Positions 1 to 7,689 of a stretch of 52,087 nucleotides of DNA are shown one piece after another. A program made the position numbers and the translations under genes. Positions within the stretch are counted from its first letter, which is position 1; each line of letters opens with the position of its first letter. The DNA is taken from assembly GCA_024681275.1 (NCBI GenBank), contig JAILBD010000121.1:1-52087 (forward strand), in the 5' to 3' direction. This DNA comes from Erysipelotrichaceae bacterium. Lineage in GTDB: Bacteria; Bacillota_I; Bacilli_A; Erysipelotrichales; Erysipelotrichaceae. A model generated the notes under the pieces. It did no database searches. It had not been told where the DNA came from and saw nothing but the letters and a program-made list of their open reading frames with translations.

Positions 1-237
1 GATTACGTGATCGCGGAAGATGCTCTGCGTCCTCTGCAGGATTATTTCACGCTCATCCAGGCCAAGAACGATCCGAACTCCGGAAACGGACGTCTGGCCA
101 GAAATCTGGTCGAGGATGCGATCCTGAACCAGTCGAAGAGGCTGCTGGAGGATCCAGAAGCGGAGATGAATGTGCTCGAGAGGATCGATTTCAATCTCTC
201 GGAAAATAAATTTGGCGACAAGAAGGATCTTAAGTGA
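1..237 (+). CDS. AAA+ ATPase, SpoVK/CbxX-CfqX type, C-terminal end only
   Basis: The frame is open from the left edge of the window and stops at 235-237, so only the last 78 residues are present. They form the C-terminal helical lid of an AAA+ ATPase: the stretch NGRLARNLVEDAILNQSKRL matches the conserved sensor-2 region of the SpoVK/CbxX-CfqX family, in which an Arg follows a GN-rich turn. Walker A and B lie outside the window. Family members remodel protein complexes using ATP; the client of this one is unknown. A GTG at position 7 is internal to the domain and is not the real start. A nitroreductase follows 23 bases downstream with its own ribosome-binding site. Confidence 0.7.
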   Translation, partial: DYVIAEDALRPLQDYFTLIQAKNDPNSGNGRLARNLVEDAILNQSKRLLEDPEAEMNVLERIDFNLSENKFGDKKDLK

Positions 238-260
238 TCCTTTTTGAATAGGAGAAGAAA

Positions 261-779
261 ATGGAAGCAATAGAGAATATTTTGAGTCGGCGCAGTATAA
301 GAAGATACACGGATGTCAGGATCTGTGATGAGGATCTTCACAAGATCCTGGAAGCGGGGATGTCCGGTCCCAGCTGTGTCAATGCCAGAGACTGGAGCTT
401 CATCGTCGTCAGAGAAAGAGAGACTCTGGAGAAGATGGCAGATGCCAACGGCCGTCCGGCTCTTCCGTTGAAGGATGCTGCTTTGGGTATCCTGGTCCTT
501 GGAGACCTGGATAGGGCGTTCAAAGGAGCGCCTGATTATTGGATCATCGACGGAGCGATCGCTGCCCAGAATATGATCCTGGCTGCCAATGCCTTGGGTA
601 TAGCTTCAGTCTGGCTTGGGACTTATCCGCAGATGAACAGGGTAGACAGACTCAGAGAGTTGTTTTCTCTTCCTGATCATGCCGTTCCGCATTCGATCAT
701 TGCCTTCGGTTATGCGGATGAGGATGTTCCGGTCAAAGGTTTCTATGAAGAAGACCGGGTGCATTTTGAAAAGTGGTGA
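261..779 (+). CDS. Nitroreductase family FMN-dependent oxidoreductase
   Basis: The protein has 172 residues. It starts with MEAIENILSRRSIRRYTDV, the conserved Arg-rich FMN-phosphate binding start of the nitroreductase fold, followed by the GPSCVNARDW segment and the later NMILAANALGIASVWLG helix that packs on the flavin. The length fits the short NfsA/NfsB-like branch. Members reduce nitro compounds, quinones or flavins with NAD(P)H in the cytoplasm; the physiological substrate cannot be read from the sequence. The ATG follows an AGGAGA ribosome-binding site, and a hairpin overlapping the stop codon ends the transcript. Confidence 0.85.
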   Translation: MEAIENILSRRSIRRYTDVRICDEDLHKILEAGMSGPSCVNARDWSFIVVRERETLEKMADANGRPALPLKDAALGILVLGDLDRAFKGAPDYWIIDGAIAAQNMILAANALGIASVWLGTYPQMNRVDRLRELFSLPDHAVPHSIIAFGYADEDVPVKGFYEEDRVHFEKW

Positions 780-795
780 CAAGACCGCTTTTTTT
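771..795 (+). terminator. Rho-independent terminator after the nitroreductase
   Basis: The stem AAGTGGT (771-777) pairs with ACCGCTT (784-790), with one G-U pair and a six-base loop, and runs into a T tract. It overlaps the nitroreductase stop codon. Confidence 0.65.
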
Positions 796-817
796 GTAAG
801 AGAGATAATTACATTCC

Positions 818-848
818 TTGATTTATGGGTACCCATTGGTCTTATAAT
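818..848 (+). promoter_or_regulatory. Promoter of the ula-type PTS operon
   Basis: TTGATT (818-823) and TATAAT (843-848) lie 19 bases apart, about 38 bases before the EIIA start codon. The spacing is longer than ideal, which fits an activated or regulated promoter. A perfect palindrome fills the spacer. Confidence 0.6.
825..836. promoter_or_regulatory. Candidate operator: 12-bp perfect palindrome inside the PTS promoter spacer
   Basis: ATGGGTACCCAT is self-complementary over all 12 bases and lies between the -35 and -10 boxes. A dimeric repressor bound here would block RNA polymerase. No regulator gene is adjacent, so the cognate protein is unknown. Confidence 0.45.
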
Positions 849-886
849 AAGGTTAGGAAAACTGTTCCTGTAAGGGATCAAAGATA

Positions 887-1336
887 ATGGAAGAACTGGT
901 GAAAAGAGAACTGATCGCGGCAGGCGTGGAAGCGTACGACTGGAAAGATGCGATCGAGAAGGCGGGAGAGCTTTTGATCGATAGCGGCGATATCGAAAGG
1001 GGCTACATCGAACAGATGATCGTTTCCGTGGAGGAATACGGTCCGTATATGGTCATCACAAAGGGTTTTGCGCTGGCTCATGCCGCTCCAAGCGAGGCCG
1101 TCAGAAACGATTCCATGTCTCTGATCAATCTGAAGGAGCCCGTGGAATTCGGAAGCCGCAACGATCCGGTCAGCGTCATCCTCTGTCTGGCTTGTACCGA
1201 TAAGGAAAGCCACATGGAGAAGCTGCAGAAGGTCGCCATGCGCCTGATGGTCCCGGGAATGGTGGAGCGTTTGAGTGAATGCGAAAACGCTGATGCGTTA
1301 TATAGAGAGATAAATGGGGAAAACAAGGAGGTCTAA
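887..1336 (+). CDS. ulaC: PTS ascorbate-type EIIA component
   Basis: The protein has 149 residues and is a complete EIIA domain of the fructose/mannitol fold, ascorbate (UlaC/SgcA) branch. The phospho-accepting histidine is H65 in the conserved ALAHAAPSEAV segment. It receives phosphate from HPr in the cytoplasm and passes it to the EIIB subunit encoded three bases downstream. It is the first gene of a three-gene EIIA-EIIB-EIIC operon that lacks the usual ulaD/E/F catabolic genes, so L-ascorbate is the family assignment and the true sugar is inferred. The start follows a weak AGGGAT ribosome-binding site about ten bases upstream. Confidence 0.85.
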   Translation: MEELVKRELIAAGVEAYDWKDAIEKAGELLIDSGDIERGYIEQMIVSVEEYGPYMVITKGFALAHAAPSEAVRNDSMSLINLKEPVEFGSRNDPVSVILCLACTDKESHMEKLQKVAMRLMVPGMVERLSECENADALYREINGENKEV

Positions 1337-1339
1337 TAG

Positions 1340-1627
1340 ATGAAAGTACCAAAGATACAGTGTGTTTGCGGCTTTGGCTGCGGTTCTTCTCTGATGCTGA
1401 GGATGGCGATCGATGATATCCTCAAGAAACTGGATCTTGAAGCGGATACGTTCTGCGGTGATGTCGGCACCTGCCTTTCGAATCCGTGCGATGTCATCTT
1501 TATTTCCAGGGAACTTGCTGAAAGGATCATCGACAGAGCTGATGTTCCAGTGACCATCATCGAGAATTTCATGGACAGCAGCGAAGTGGAAGAAAAAGTC
1601 AAAGCTTATATGGATAGTCTGAAATAG
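1340..1627 (+). CDS. ulaB: PTS ascorbate-type EIIB component
   Basis: The protein has 95 residues, the normal size for a free EIIB of the lactose/ascorbate type. The phosphocysteine is C10 in the motif VCGFGCGSSLML, which matches the CGxGxGSS active-site loop of UlaB. It transfers phosphate from EIIA to the sugar carried by EIIC. C8 and C14 are two extra cysteines beside the active one, which is unusual. The start lies three bases after the EIIA stop and follows AAGGAGG. Confidence 0.88.
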   Translation: MKVPKIQCVCGFGCGSSLMLRMAIDDILKKLDLEADTFCGDVGTCLSNPCDVIFISRELAERIIDRADVPVTIIENFMDSSEVEEKVKAYMDSLK

Positions 1628-1672
1628 TTTTTGATTGGGGAAAAATAAGTAAATAAGAAAAGGAGGCTACTT

Positions 1673-2941
1673 ATGTCAATTCTCAATTTCATCATCAATG
1701 AGATCTTTGGTCAGGGTGCGATCTTCCTTGCCTTAGTTGCAATGGTCGGCCTGATCCTGCAGAAGAAGTCTGCTTCAGAGGTCGTCAGAGGAACGATCAT
1801 GACAGCTATCGGCTTCTTCGTCCTCAACACCGGTACAGGTCTGATCACCGGCAATTCGATCGACGGCATCATTACGGCGTTCAACACGCTGATGCCTGGC
1901 AATGCTTCAGCTCCGGCTTCGATCGATATCGGCGGTCAGTACGGCACCCAGATCGGTATCGTCATGATCCTGGCGTTTGCCATCAACCTTCTGGTCGCCC
2001 GTTTCACACCTTGGAAATCAGTGTTCCTTACAGGCCATATGCTTTACTGGTTCCCATATGTATTCATCGCTGCGGGTGTTGATGCCGGTCTGACAGGCGG
2101 AAAACTGATCGGTCTGGCTGCGATCTTTACAGCTCTGTATATGATCGTCGCTCCAAACCTCATGAGACCGTTGGTCAAGGATGTTACGGGCAAGGATGAT
2201 TTCACGATCGGTCACCCGACAACGACTCTTTCAGTCATCGCCGGTCTTGTTGCACCGTTGGTCGGTGACAAGTCAAAGAGCTGCGAAGACCTCAAGTTGC
2301 CGAAGTCTTTAGGTTTCTTAAGAGAAGTCTCTATCACGGGTTCCATCGCGATCGCGATCGTCTACATCATCATGTATTTCGTCGTTTCAGCGAATGGCCT
2401 GTCACCTGCTGAAGTATTCGGCTACGGCGGAAGCTTCTTCAGCTACTGGTTCACGCATTCCGTTTACTTCGGTGTCGGTGTCACTGTCATGCTGCAGGGC
2501 GTTCGTATGCTGATCGCGGAGATTGTTCCGGCTTTCAAGGGCATTGCCGAAAAAGTCGTTCCGGGTGCTATTCCGGCTCTGGACTGCCCGGTACTCTTCG
2601 GTTATGGTCCTAACTCTCTGATCATCGGCTTCATCGTTGCAGTCATCACTTCAACGATCACGATCCTGGTCACCAGAGGCATGTTCCCGACGGTCATCAT
2701 TCCTTTGATCTTCACCTGCTTCTTCGAGAACGGCTGTGCCGCTATCGTCGCAAACGCAAAGGGCGGCATCAGAGGCACGATCATCGCTTGTGCGCTCAAC
2801 GGTATCATCATGGTCCTGCTGGTCGGTTTCGGTGCTTACTTCTTCAACAACACCATTCAGCCATGGATGCTGGTGTACGGCGGACAGGACTTCTCTCTGT
2901 TCGGTATCATCGAAGGTCTGATCGCAAGGATCTTAAGTTAG
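1673..2941 (+). CDS. ulaA: PTS ascorbate-type EIIC permease
   Basis: The protein has 422 residues of largely hydrophobic sequence with about ten or more membrane helices, and it belongs to the UlaA/SgaT family of sugar permeases. The N-terminus (FIINEIFGQGAIFLALVAMV) and the following VVRGTIMTAIGFFVLNTGT segment are typical. Members take up a sugar acid or similar sugar and couple it to phosphorylation by EIIB. It is slightly shorter than the roughly 465-residue E. coli protein. A strong AAGGAGG site lies in the 45-base gap after ulaB, and two hairpins follow the gene. Confidence 0.88.
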   Translation: MSILNFIINEIFGQGAIFLALVAMVGLILQKKSASEVVRGTIMTAIGFFVLNTGTGLITGNSIDGIITAFNTLMPGNASAPASIDIGGQYGTQIGIVMILAFAINLLVARFTPWKSVFLTGHMLYWFPYVFIAAGVDAGLTGGKLIGLAAIFTALYMIVAPNLMRPLVKDVTGKDDFTIGHPTTTLSVIAGLVAPLVGDKSKSCEDLKLPKSLGFLREVSITGSIAIAIVYIIMYFVVSANGLSPAEVFGYGGSFFSYWFTHSVYFGVGVTVMLQGVRMLIAEIVPAFKGIAEKVVPGAIPALDCPVLFGYGPNSLIIGFIVAVITSTITILVTRGMFPTVIIPLIFTCFFENGCAAIVANAKGGIRGTIIACALNGIIMVLLVGFGAYFFNNTIQPWMLVYGGQDFSLFGIIEGLIARILS

Positions 2942-2975
2942 TTATCGCATAGAAAGATAAGAAACTGATATAATG

Positions 2976-3024
2976 AAAATGTCCATCATAGTTCTGCGGA
3001 AGAACTGAGGTGGACATTTTTCTT
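2976..3024 (+). terminator. Terminator of the ula operon
   Basis: AAAATGTCCA (2976-2985) pairs with TGGACATTTT (3011-3020). An inner stem AGTTCT/AGAACT (2990-2995/3001-3006) completes a two-tier hairpin, followed by a T-rich run. Confidence 0.8.
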
Positions 3025-3029
3025 TATAA

Positions 3030-3055
3030 AAAAATATCCTTTGCAGGATATTTTT
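3030..3055. terminator. Bidirectional terminator between ulaA and the YegP-like gene
   Basis: An 11-bp perfect stem (3030-3040 with 3045-3055) with a TTGC loop has A and T runs on either side. It can therefore stop transcription from both converging units. Confidence 0.75.
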
Positions 3056-3077
3056 CTGTTTGAGTGAAAAGGATGAT

Positions 3078-3458
3078 CTACTCTTTCTTAGCGGCTTTTT
3101 CGATCTCGGCTTCTGCGTTCTTCTTGACAGATTTGATGCCGTTCTTGCAAGCTGCCAGGGAGTTGTATCCCTCAGATCTGCCGATCGCTTTCGCATTAGC
3201 AGCGATGAGTCTGAAATAGCACTTGCCGTCTTTGCCTTCGTAGATCTCGAATTTAGGATTCTTTGCTTCGACAGGCTCTTTGGCGGTGAGGTCAACGACC
3301 GGTGCCTCAGGAGCGTTCTTCATGACGCTTCTGATACCTTTGACAGCGCCTTTTCTTGCGGCGTACATCTGAGATGAAAGGATAGATTCACCGTTTCCGG
3401 CGACGAGATTGAAATGGTACTTGCCATTGTTGGCAACCTTGATTACATACTTGCCCAT
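3078..3458 (-). CDS. YegP-like protein with two DUF1508 repeats
   Basis: The 126-residue protein consists of two related units of about 50 residues: GKYVIKVANNGKYHFNLVAGNGE and, after a Pro/Glu/Lys linker, FEIYEGKDGKCYFRLIAANAKAIGRSEGY. Each is a DUF1508 (UPF0339) motif, in which a small sheet ends in a GxxYFxLxAxNGxxI-like pattern followed by a helix. The family is widespread and its biochemical role is unknown. The C-terminus is Lys/Glu rich. The start codon follows AGGAGG, and a -10-like TACAAT lies at 3480-3485. Confidence 0.85.
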   Translation of the reverse strand: MGKYVIKVANNGKYHFNLVAGNGESILSSQMYAARKGAVKGIRSVMKNAPEAPVVDLTAKEPVEAKNPKFEIYEGKDGKCYFRLIAANAKAIGRSEGYNSLAACKNGIKSVKKNAEAEIEKAAKKE

Positions 3459-3501
3459 GCTTTTCCTCCTATTATGATGATTGTAAATGTATCTTCTACT
3501 T

Positions 3502-3515
3502 ACATTTTAAAATGT
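3502..3515. promoter_or_regulatory. 14-bp perfect palindrome at the -35 position of the YegP-like gene
   Basis: ACATTTTAAAATGT is self-complementary over 14 bases. It sits where the -35 box would be for the -10 TACAAT (minus strand, 3480-3485), and no good TTGACA is visible there. It could be an operator or activator site. It is not followed by a T tract, so it is not a terminator. Confidence 0.3.
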
Positions 3516-3529
3516 GAAGTACTCTTTTT

Positions 3530-4207
3530 TCAAGATTTTAGAATGTCTTTTAGTGAAGAATGAGTACCTGTCAGTTCGTGAAAATCGCTGTTGAACCTGT
3601 CAAGTGCCTCGTCGATGCGCGGATGAGCGATCATCTGATCAAAGATGTCCGGTGACAGCGTCATGGCATCGATCCCCAGTTTTGCCGCTTCTATCACCTG
3701 ATCAAGTGTCTTGAATGAAGCGGCCAGTATCCTGGTCGAAGTGGTGCTGATGATGCCTTTCATGCCGAGGAAGGATGCGACCGGGTCCATCCCTTCCTTG
3801 AAGATGCGGTTGAAGTAGGGAGCGATGTAGTCGACGCCGATCCCGGACGCCAGGAGCGCCTGGTCCGGATAATAGACGATGGTCGCTGTCACATGATAGC
3901 CCTGCGCTTTCAGTATCTTCATGGCTTTGTAGCCTTCTTTGGTGGACGGGACTTTGATGAAGACTTCTTTGCCCAGCACATCAATGATGGCTTTGGCATC
4001 ATCCAGAAATTCCTGGCAGCTGTCTCCGACCGCCTGTACATGCAGTTCCCTGTTTCCGATAAAAGATCTGATCTGTTTCAGAATGATATCAGGATCCTTT
4101 TTTGTTCTCAACAATATCGTCGGGTTGGTGGTCACACCGGCGATCGGGAAGTATTCGCAGATCTCCTGGATCTTTTCCATATCTGCGGAATCGATGAGTA
4201 TTTTCAT
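3530..4207 (-). CDS. fsa: Fructose-6-phosphate aldolase-like transaldolase
   Basis: The protein has 225 residues, the size of the short FSA/MipB transaldolase group. The Schiff-base lysine is K85 in EVFIKVPST, the same number as in E. coli FsaA. The N-terminal MKILIDSADMEKIQ and the GVTTNPTI motif complete the barrel. Members cleave or form fructose 6-phosphate, or act as transaldolases in the cytoplasm. The frame is open for about 100 codons upstream, but I chose the ATG at 4207 because it follows GAGGAG at proper spacing and matches the family start. It is divergent from mnmE, which begins 60 bases away. Confidence 0.87.
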   Translation of the reverse strand: MKILIDSADMEKIQEICEYFPIAGVTTNPTILLRTKKDPDIILKQIRSFIGNRELHVQAVGDSCQEFLDDAKAIIDVLGKEVFIKVPSTKEGYKAMKILKAQGYHVTATIVYYPDQALLASGIGVDYIAPYFNRIFKEGMDPVASFLGMKGIISTTSTRILAASFKTLDQVIEAAKLGIDAMTLSPDIFDQMIAHPRIDEALDRFNSDFHELTGTHSSLKDILKS

Positions 4208-4253
4208 GTCGTTTCTCCTCGACTTAATTCTATAACAAAATGGAAAATTAATA

Positions 4254-4259
4254 TAAAAT
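4254..4259 (+). promoter_or_regulatory. -10 box of mnmE placed 8 nt before the start codon
   Basis: TAAAAT lies at 4254-4259, eight bases before the mnmE ATG, and no Shine-Dalgarno is present. This predicts a transcript with a leader of zero to two bases. The -35 region is weak. Confidence 0.45.
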
Positions 4260-4267
4260 GGTAGTGT

Positions 4268-5578
4268 ATGTTGAATGATACGATCTGCGCGATATCGACT
4301 GCGCTGAAAGATGGGGCGATCTCGATCGTCAGGATGTCCGGTGACGATGCTTTTGATGTGATCAGAAAGATCTCGGATGTGAAAAAGATCGTACCCAATA
4401 CCATCGTCTATTCCCACATCCATGACGGCGGGGAGATGATCGATGAGGTGCTGATCTCCTTTTTTGAAAAGGGCAGATCCTACACCAGAGAGGACATGGT
4501 CGAGATCAATTGCCATGGCGGTGTCTATGTGACCAGGCTGATCCTGAACCTCCTGCTGGCAAGCGGATGTCGGCTGGCACAGCCGGGTGAGTTCACAAAG
4601 CGCGCTTATCTGAATGGCAGGATCGATCTGTCAGAGGCGGATTCGATCAACGATCTGATCAAAGCTGAAAGCGCCTTGCAGGCACGTTCGGCGATCCGGG
4701 GCATGAATGGTTCGGTACAGAGGCTCGTTGAACCGTTGATTGCGGAAATGAAGGATATCATTGCGATGATCGAGATCAATATCGATTATCCGGAATATGA
4801 AGATGAAGTGCAGATGAGCAATGAAGTGATCAGGCCGCATGTGGAAAAGTGGCTGAATGAGATCAGGGTGATGATCGATAAGGCCGAGCGGTTCAGGGTC
4901 GTCAAGGATGGTCTCAGCACGGTCATCATCGGCAAACCGAATGTCGGCAAGTCTTCGCTGCTGAATGCGCTGCTGGAAAAAGACAAGGCTATCGTGACAG
5001 ACATCGCCGGTACGACCAGGGACTTGGTCGAAGGGAAAGTCAGTCTGAAGAACGTGACGCTGAATCTCATCGATACTGCCGGTATCCGGGATACGGATGA
5101 GCAGATCGAGAGGATCGGCATTGAGAAGACGATGAAGGCCGTTGAAGATGCGGATCTGATCATCCTGGTGGTCGATGCCTCGAATATGGATGAAGAAGAT
5201 GAGAAACTCATGGAGCGCTATAAGGACCGCAACATGATCGTCGTCTACAACAAGTCTGATCTCAACAAAAAAGGCGAGATCTCGATCTCGGCTCTCAACA
5301 GGGACATCTCTTCCCTGACCGAGTATCTCAATGAAAAATACAAAGATGACATCTCACTGGCAGATGAGGATGTCCTGAACAATGAAAGGCAGATCGCGCT
5401 GATGAAGATGTGCCTGAAGCAGCTGGAAGACCTCTATGAGAACATCGGGGTCAGCAGTACCGATATGCTGGTAACGGATCTGGACAGTGCCTATCACTAT
5501 CTGTGCGAGATCCTTGGAAAGGAATATCAGGAGGATCTGATCGATCACATGTTCAGAAACTTCTGTCTGGGTAAATGA
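4268..5578 (+). CDS. mnmE: tRNA modification GTPase MnmE
   Basis: The protein has 436 residues. The N-terminal folate-binding domain (about 1-115) is followed by a helical domain that flanks a Ras-like G domain with GKPNVGKSSLLN (P loop), DIAGTTRD (switch I), DTAGIR and NKSD. It ends in FCLGK, the conserved Cys-containing C-terminus. With MnmG it installs the 5-carboxymethylaminomethyl group on the wobble uridine of certain tRNAs. The gene heads a tight operon with tatD, pth, mfd and rqcP. It has no visible ribosome-binding site and appears to be leaderless. Confidence 0.95.
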   Translation: MLNDTICAISTALKDGAISIVRMSGDDAFDVIRKISDVKKIVPNTIVYSHIHDGGEMIDEVLISFFEKGRSYTREDMVEINCHGGVYVTRLILNLLLASGCRLAQPGEFTKRAYLNGRIDLSEADSINDLIKAESALQARSAIRGMNGSVQRLVEPLIAEMKDIIAMIEINIDYPEYEDEVQMSNEVIRPHVEKWLNEIRVMIDKAERFRVVKDGLSTVIIGKPNVGKSSLLNALLEKDKAIVTDIAGTTRDLVEGKVSLKNVTLNLIDTAGIRDTDEQIERIGIEKTMKAVEDADLIILVVDASNMDEEDEKLMERYKDRNMIVVYNKSDLNKKGEISISALNRDISSLTEYLNEKYKDDISLADEDVLNNERQIALMKMCLKQLEDLYENIGVSSTDMLVTDLDSAYHYLCEILGKEYQEDLIDHMFRNFCLGK

Positions 5579-6336
5579 TGAACTGGCTCGATTCACACTG
5601 CCATATCAACGATGAAGCGTTCAGGGATGACCTGGACCAGGTCCTGGAGAACATGGTCAGAAACGATGTTCGTAAGGCGATGATCGTCTCTTCCTATATC
5701 GAGGACTATGAATATGCATTGAAGATCAGGGATGAGAGGATCTGTTTTAAGCGTTCTCTGGGGATCTATCCGGGCGATGCGAGTGCGGCTGATGATGAAG
5801 TGATAAGGAACTTTGCCTCTCATTTCACTGATGATGATTGTGTTGCGATCGGCGAGATCGGCCTGGATTACTACTGGGACAAGGACAACCGGGACATTCA
5901 GAAGAGGATCTTCACGCAGCAGGTCAGAATGGCGCAGAGTCTGGATAAGCCGATCATCGTCCACAGCAGGGATGCCATAGATGACACTTATGAGATCCTG
6001 AAGGAGAATCCTGTTAAAGGCGTCATGCACTGTTATTCCGATTCCGCTGAGATGGCGCGTGCTTTCGTGGAACTCGGCTTTTACATCTCGATCGCCGGTC
6101 CGGTGACCTGGAAGAAGAACGAGGAACTGCTGAGGGTCATCAGAGCCGTTCCTTTGAACAGGATGCTGATAGAGACCGACTGTCCGTATCTGACGCCGGC
6201 TCCCAACAGGGGAAAGCGCAATGAACCGGCAAATGTGGTCTACACCGGCCGGAAGATCTGTGAGGAACTGGGGCTGGATGAGGAGGCTTTCAAAAAACAG
6301 CTTAACGAAAATTATCATATGCTGTTTGGGTTATAA
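5575..6336 (+). CDS. tatD: TatD family metal-dependent DNase
   Basis: The protein has 253 residues. Metal ligands are visible as H8 and H10 (DSHCHIND), the GEIGLDYYW glutamate, the PIIVHSRDA histidine, the GVMHCYSD histidine and the ETDCPYLTP aspartate. It is a TIM-barrel amidohydrolase-fold nuclease acting on DNA in the cytoplasm. The ATG overlaps the mnmE stop (ATGA); a second ATG directly follows it, so the start could be one codon later. In many Firmicutes the next gene is rnmV, but here it is a membrane-anchored unknown. Confidence 0.92.
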   Translation: MMNWLDSHCHINDEAFRDDLDQVLENMVRNDVRKAMIVSSYIEDYEYALKIRDERICFKRSLGIYPGDASAADDEVIRNFASHFTDDDCVAIGEIGLDYYWDKDNRDIQKRIFTQQVRMAQSLDKPIIVHSRDAIDDTYEILKENPVKGVMHCYSDSAEMARAFVELGFYISIAGPVTWKKNEELLRVIRAVPLNRMLIETDCPYLTPAPNRGKRNEPANVVYTGRKICEELGLDEEAFKKQLNENYHMLFGL

Positions 6337-6367
6337 TATTATTTGAATCAGGGGAGATGATAGAAAT

Positions 6368-7138
6368 ATGGAATTACTGTTTTTTGTAGCGATGTTCTGT
6401 CTGCTGGCTTATGTCATGTACCGCAATATCGTACTGATCGGCCGTTACAGACACAATAAGGAATATATCGATTGTTATAAGGAGATGCTGGCGGGCAATG
6501 AAGGGGCATATGATCGCACCTGCCGCTATATTGAAAACGAAAAGTCAGCTGAATACAAGAACAAGGGTCTGGTATTGAAGCTCTATCAGCAGCTCGACAG
6601 GCAGGAAGATGCCGTGGCGACTGCCCAGGCGATCGATCTCAAAGAGATCTTTTACCGCAAGGGAAACTATTCCAAGCAGCAGATGGCGATGAACAATGAC
6701 ATCTTCATCTGGCTTTACATGGATCTTGCCAAGGCCAGAAAGCTCTCCAAGTTCGATGTCCTGAACACGCTTTATGAGAAGGTCCTTGAACTTGATCAGC
6801 TGGAGAACAGGGTCGAGTATCGTCTTGCCAAGGCGATATACAACGCACTGTGCGAAAAGGAAGATGCCGGTGTTCAGTTCCTTTCTTCGATGCTGGATGG
6901 CGGTTATGCCGGTCTTGAATATGAAAAGAATCTGATCGGTCTCTACAAACGATTCGCTTCTTCCACACTGGCTTATTCAGGCGAGCCGATGGAAGATTAC
7001 TACAAGGAAGATCTCCATTCTTTTGCGGCTACAGCCATCGGCAGATCTTACCTCAATGATCTGGAGATCTATGAGAAGTATCTGCCTAAGACAGCCAGGA
7101 CAGATGAGGATCCTTTGACAGAGAACGAAGGGAAATGA
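6368..7138 (+). CDS. Unknown membrane-anchored helical-repeat protein
   Basis: I do not recognise this 256-residue protein. Residues 1-25 form one membrane helix (LLFFVAMFCLLAYVMYRNIV), and the rest is charged and almost wholly helical, with TPR-like spacing of aromatic and small residues (for example ENRVEYRLAKAIYNALCEKE). A single N-terminal anchor with a long cytoplasmic solenoid suggests a scaffold. It lies between tatD and pth, overlapping pth by four bases, and starts after a GGGGAG site. Its weak resemblance in style to the protein at 17105-17899 may only reflect helical composition. Confidence 0.7.
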   Translation: MELLFFVAMFCLLAYVMYRNIVLIGRYRHNKEYIDCYKEMLAGNEGAYDRTCRYIENEKSAEYKNKGLVLKLYQQLDRQEDAVATAQAIDLKEIFYRKGNYSKQQMAMNNDIFIWLYMDLAKARKLSKFDVLNTLYEKVLELDQLENRVEYRLAKAIYNALCEKEDAGVQFLSSMLDGGYAGLEYEKNLIGLYKRFASSTLAYSGEPMEDYYKEDLHSFAATAIGRSYLNDLEIYEKYLPKTARTDEDPLTENEGK

Positions 7139-7689
7139 AGCTGATCGTAGGTCTGGGAAATCCGGGAAATGAATACGTAAAAACTCGTCATAACGCGGGT
7201 TTTTTACTCATTGACGCACTTTGCGAAAAACTCGGTGTGATTCTTGACAAAAACAAGTGCAAGGCGCAGTATGGTATCTATCGCCACAAGGGTGAGAAGA
7301 TCATCATCGCAAAGCCGCAGACCTACATGAATCTCTCCGGTCTTTCTGTTTCTTCTCTGATGCATTTCTATGATGTCGATGTAAAGGATCTGATCGTGGT
7401 CCATGATGATCTGGATCTGCCTCTTGGAAAGCTCCGTCTGCGCAGCCAGGGCTCTTCCGGCGGGCAGAAGGGCATGGGCAACATCATCGAGCAGCTCGGC
7501 ACTTCGAAGATCGACCGGATCAGGATCGGGATCTCCAACGACAAAAACATCGATACGAAGGACTATGTCCTGGGAAGGTTTTCAAAAGAGGATGAGAAGA
7601 TCCTTTCCGAAGTCCTGGACAAGGGTTCGGATGCCTTGATCTATGCTTTTGACCATGATTTTGATGTGGTGATGTCCAAATTCAATTGA
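7135..7689 (+). CDS. pth: Peptidyl-tRNA hydrolase
   Basis: The protein has 184 residues, the usual bacterial length. It shows the start MKLIVGLGNPGNEY, the catalytic histidine H19 in TRHNAGF, KPQTYMNLSG and VVHDDLDLPLGK with the assisting aspartate, and GGQKGMGNI. It releases tRNA from stalled or aborted peptidyl-tRNAs. The start overlaps the preceding gene by ATGA and the stop shares one base with the mfd start (TGATG). The pth-mfd-rqcP order is the classical Firmicute arrangement. Confidence 0.96.
   Translation: MKLIVGLGNPGNEYVKTRHNAGFLLIDALCEKLGVILDKNKCKAQYGIYRHKGEKIIIAKPQTYMNLSGLSVSSLMHFYDVDVKDLIVVHDDLDLPLGKLRLRSQGSSGGQKGMGNIIEQLGTSKIDRIRIGISNDKNIDTKDYVLGRFSKEDEKILSEVLDKGSDALIYAFDHDFDVVMSKFN

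Noticed and set aside
2961..3024. A small RNA driven by TATAAT at 2969-2974 and ended by the hairpin at 2976-3020
   Set aside because: Transcription would begin inside the first stem, and no -35 box is visible. The hairpin is better explained as the ula operon terminator.
4205..4516. A longer N-terminus of the transaldolase, beginning about 100 codons upstream
   Set aside because: That stretch is antisense to mnmE, bears no similarity to the family, and the downstream ATG has GAGGAG and the canonical MKILIDSA start.
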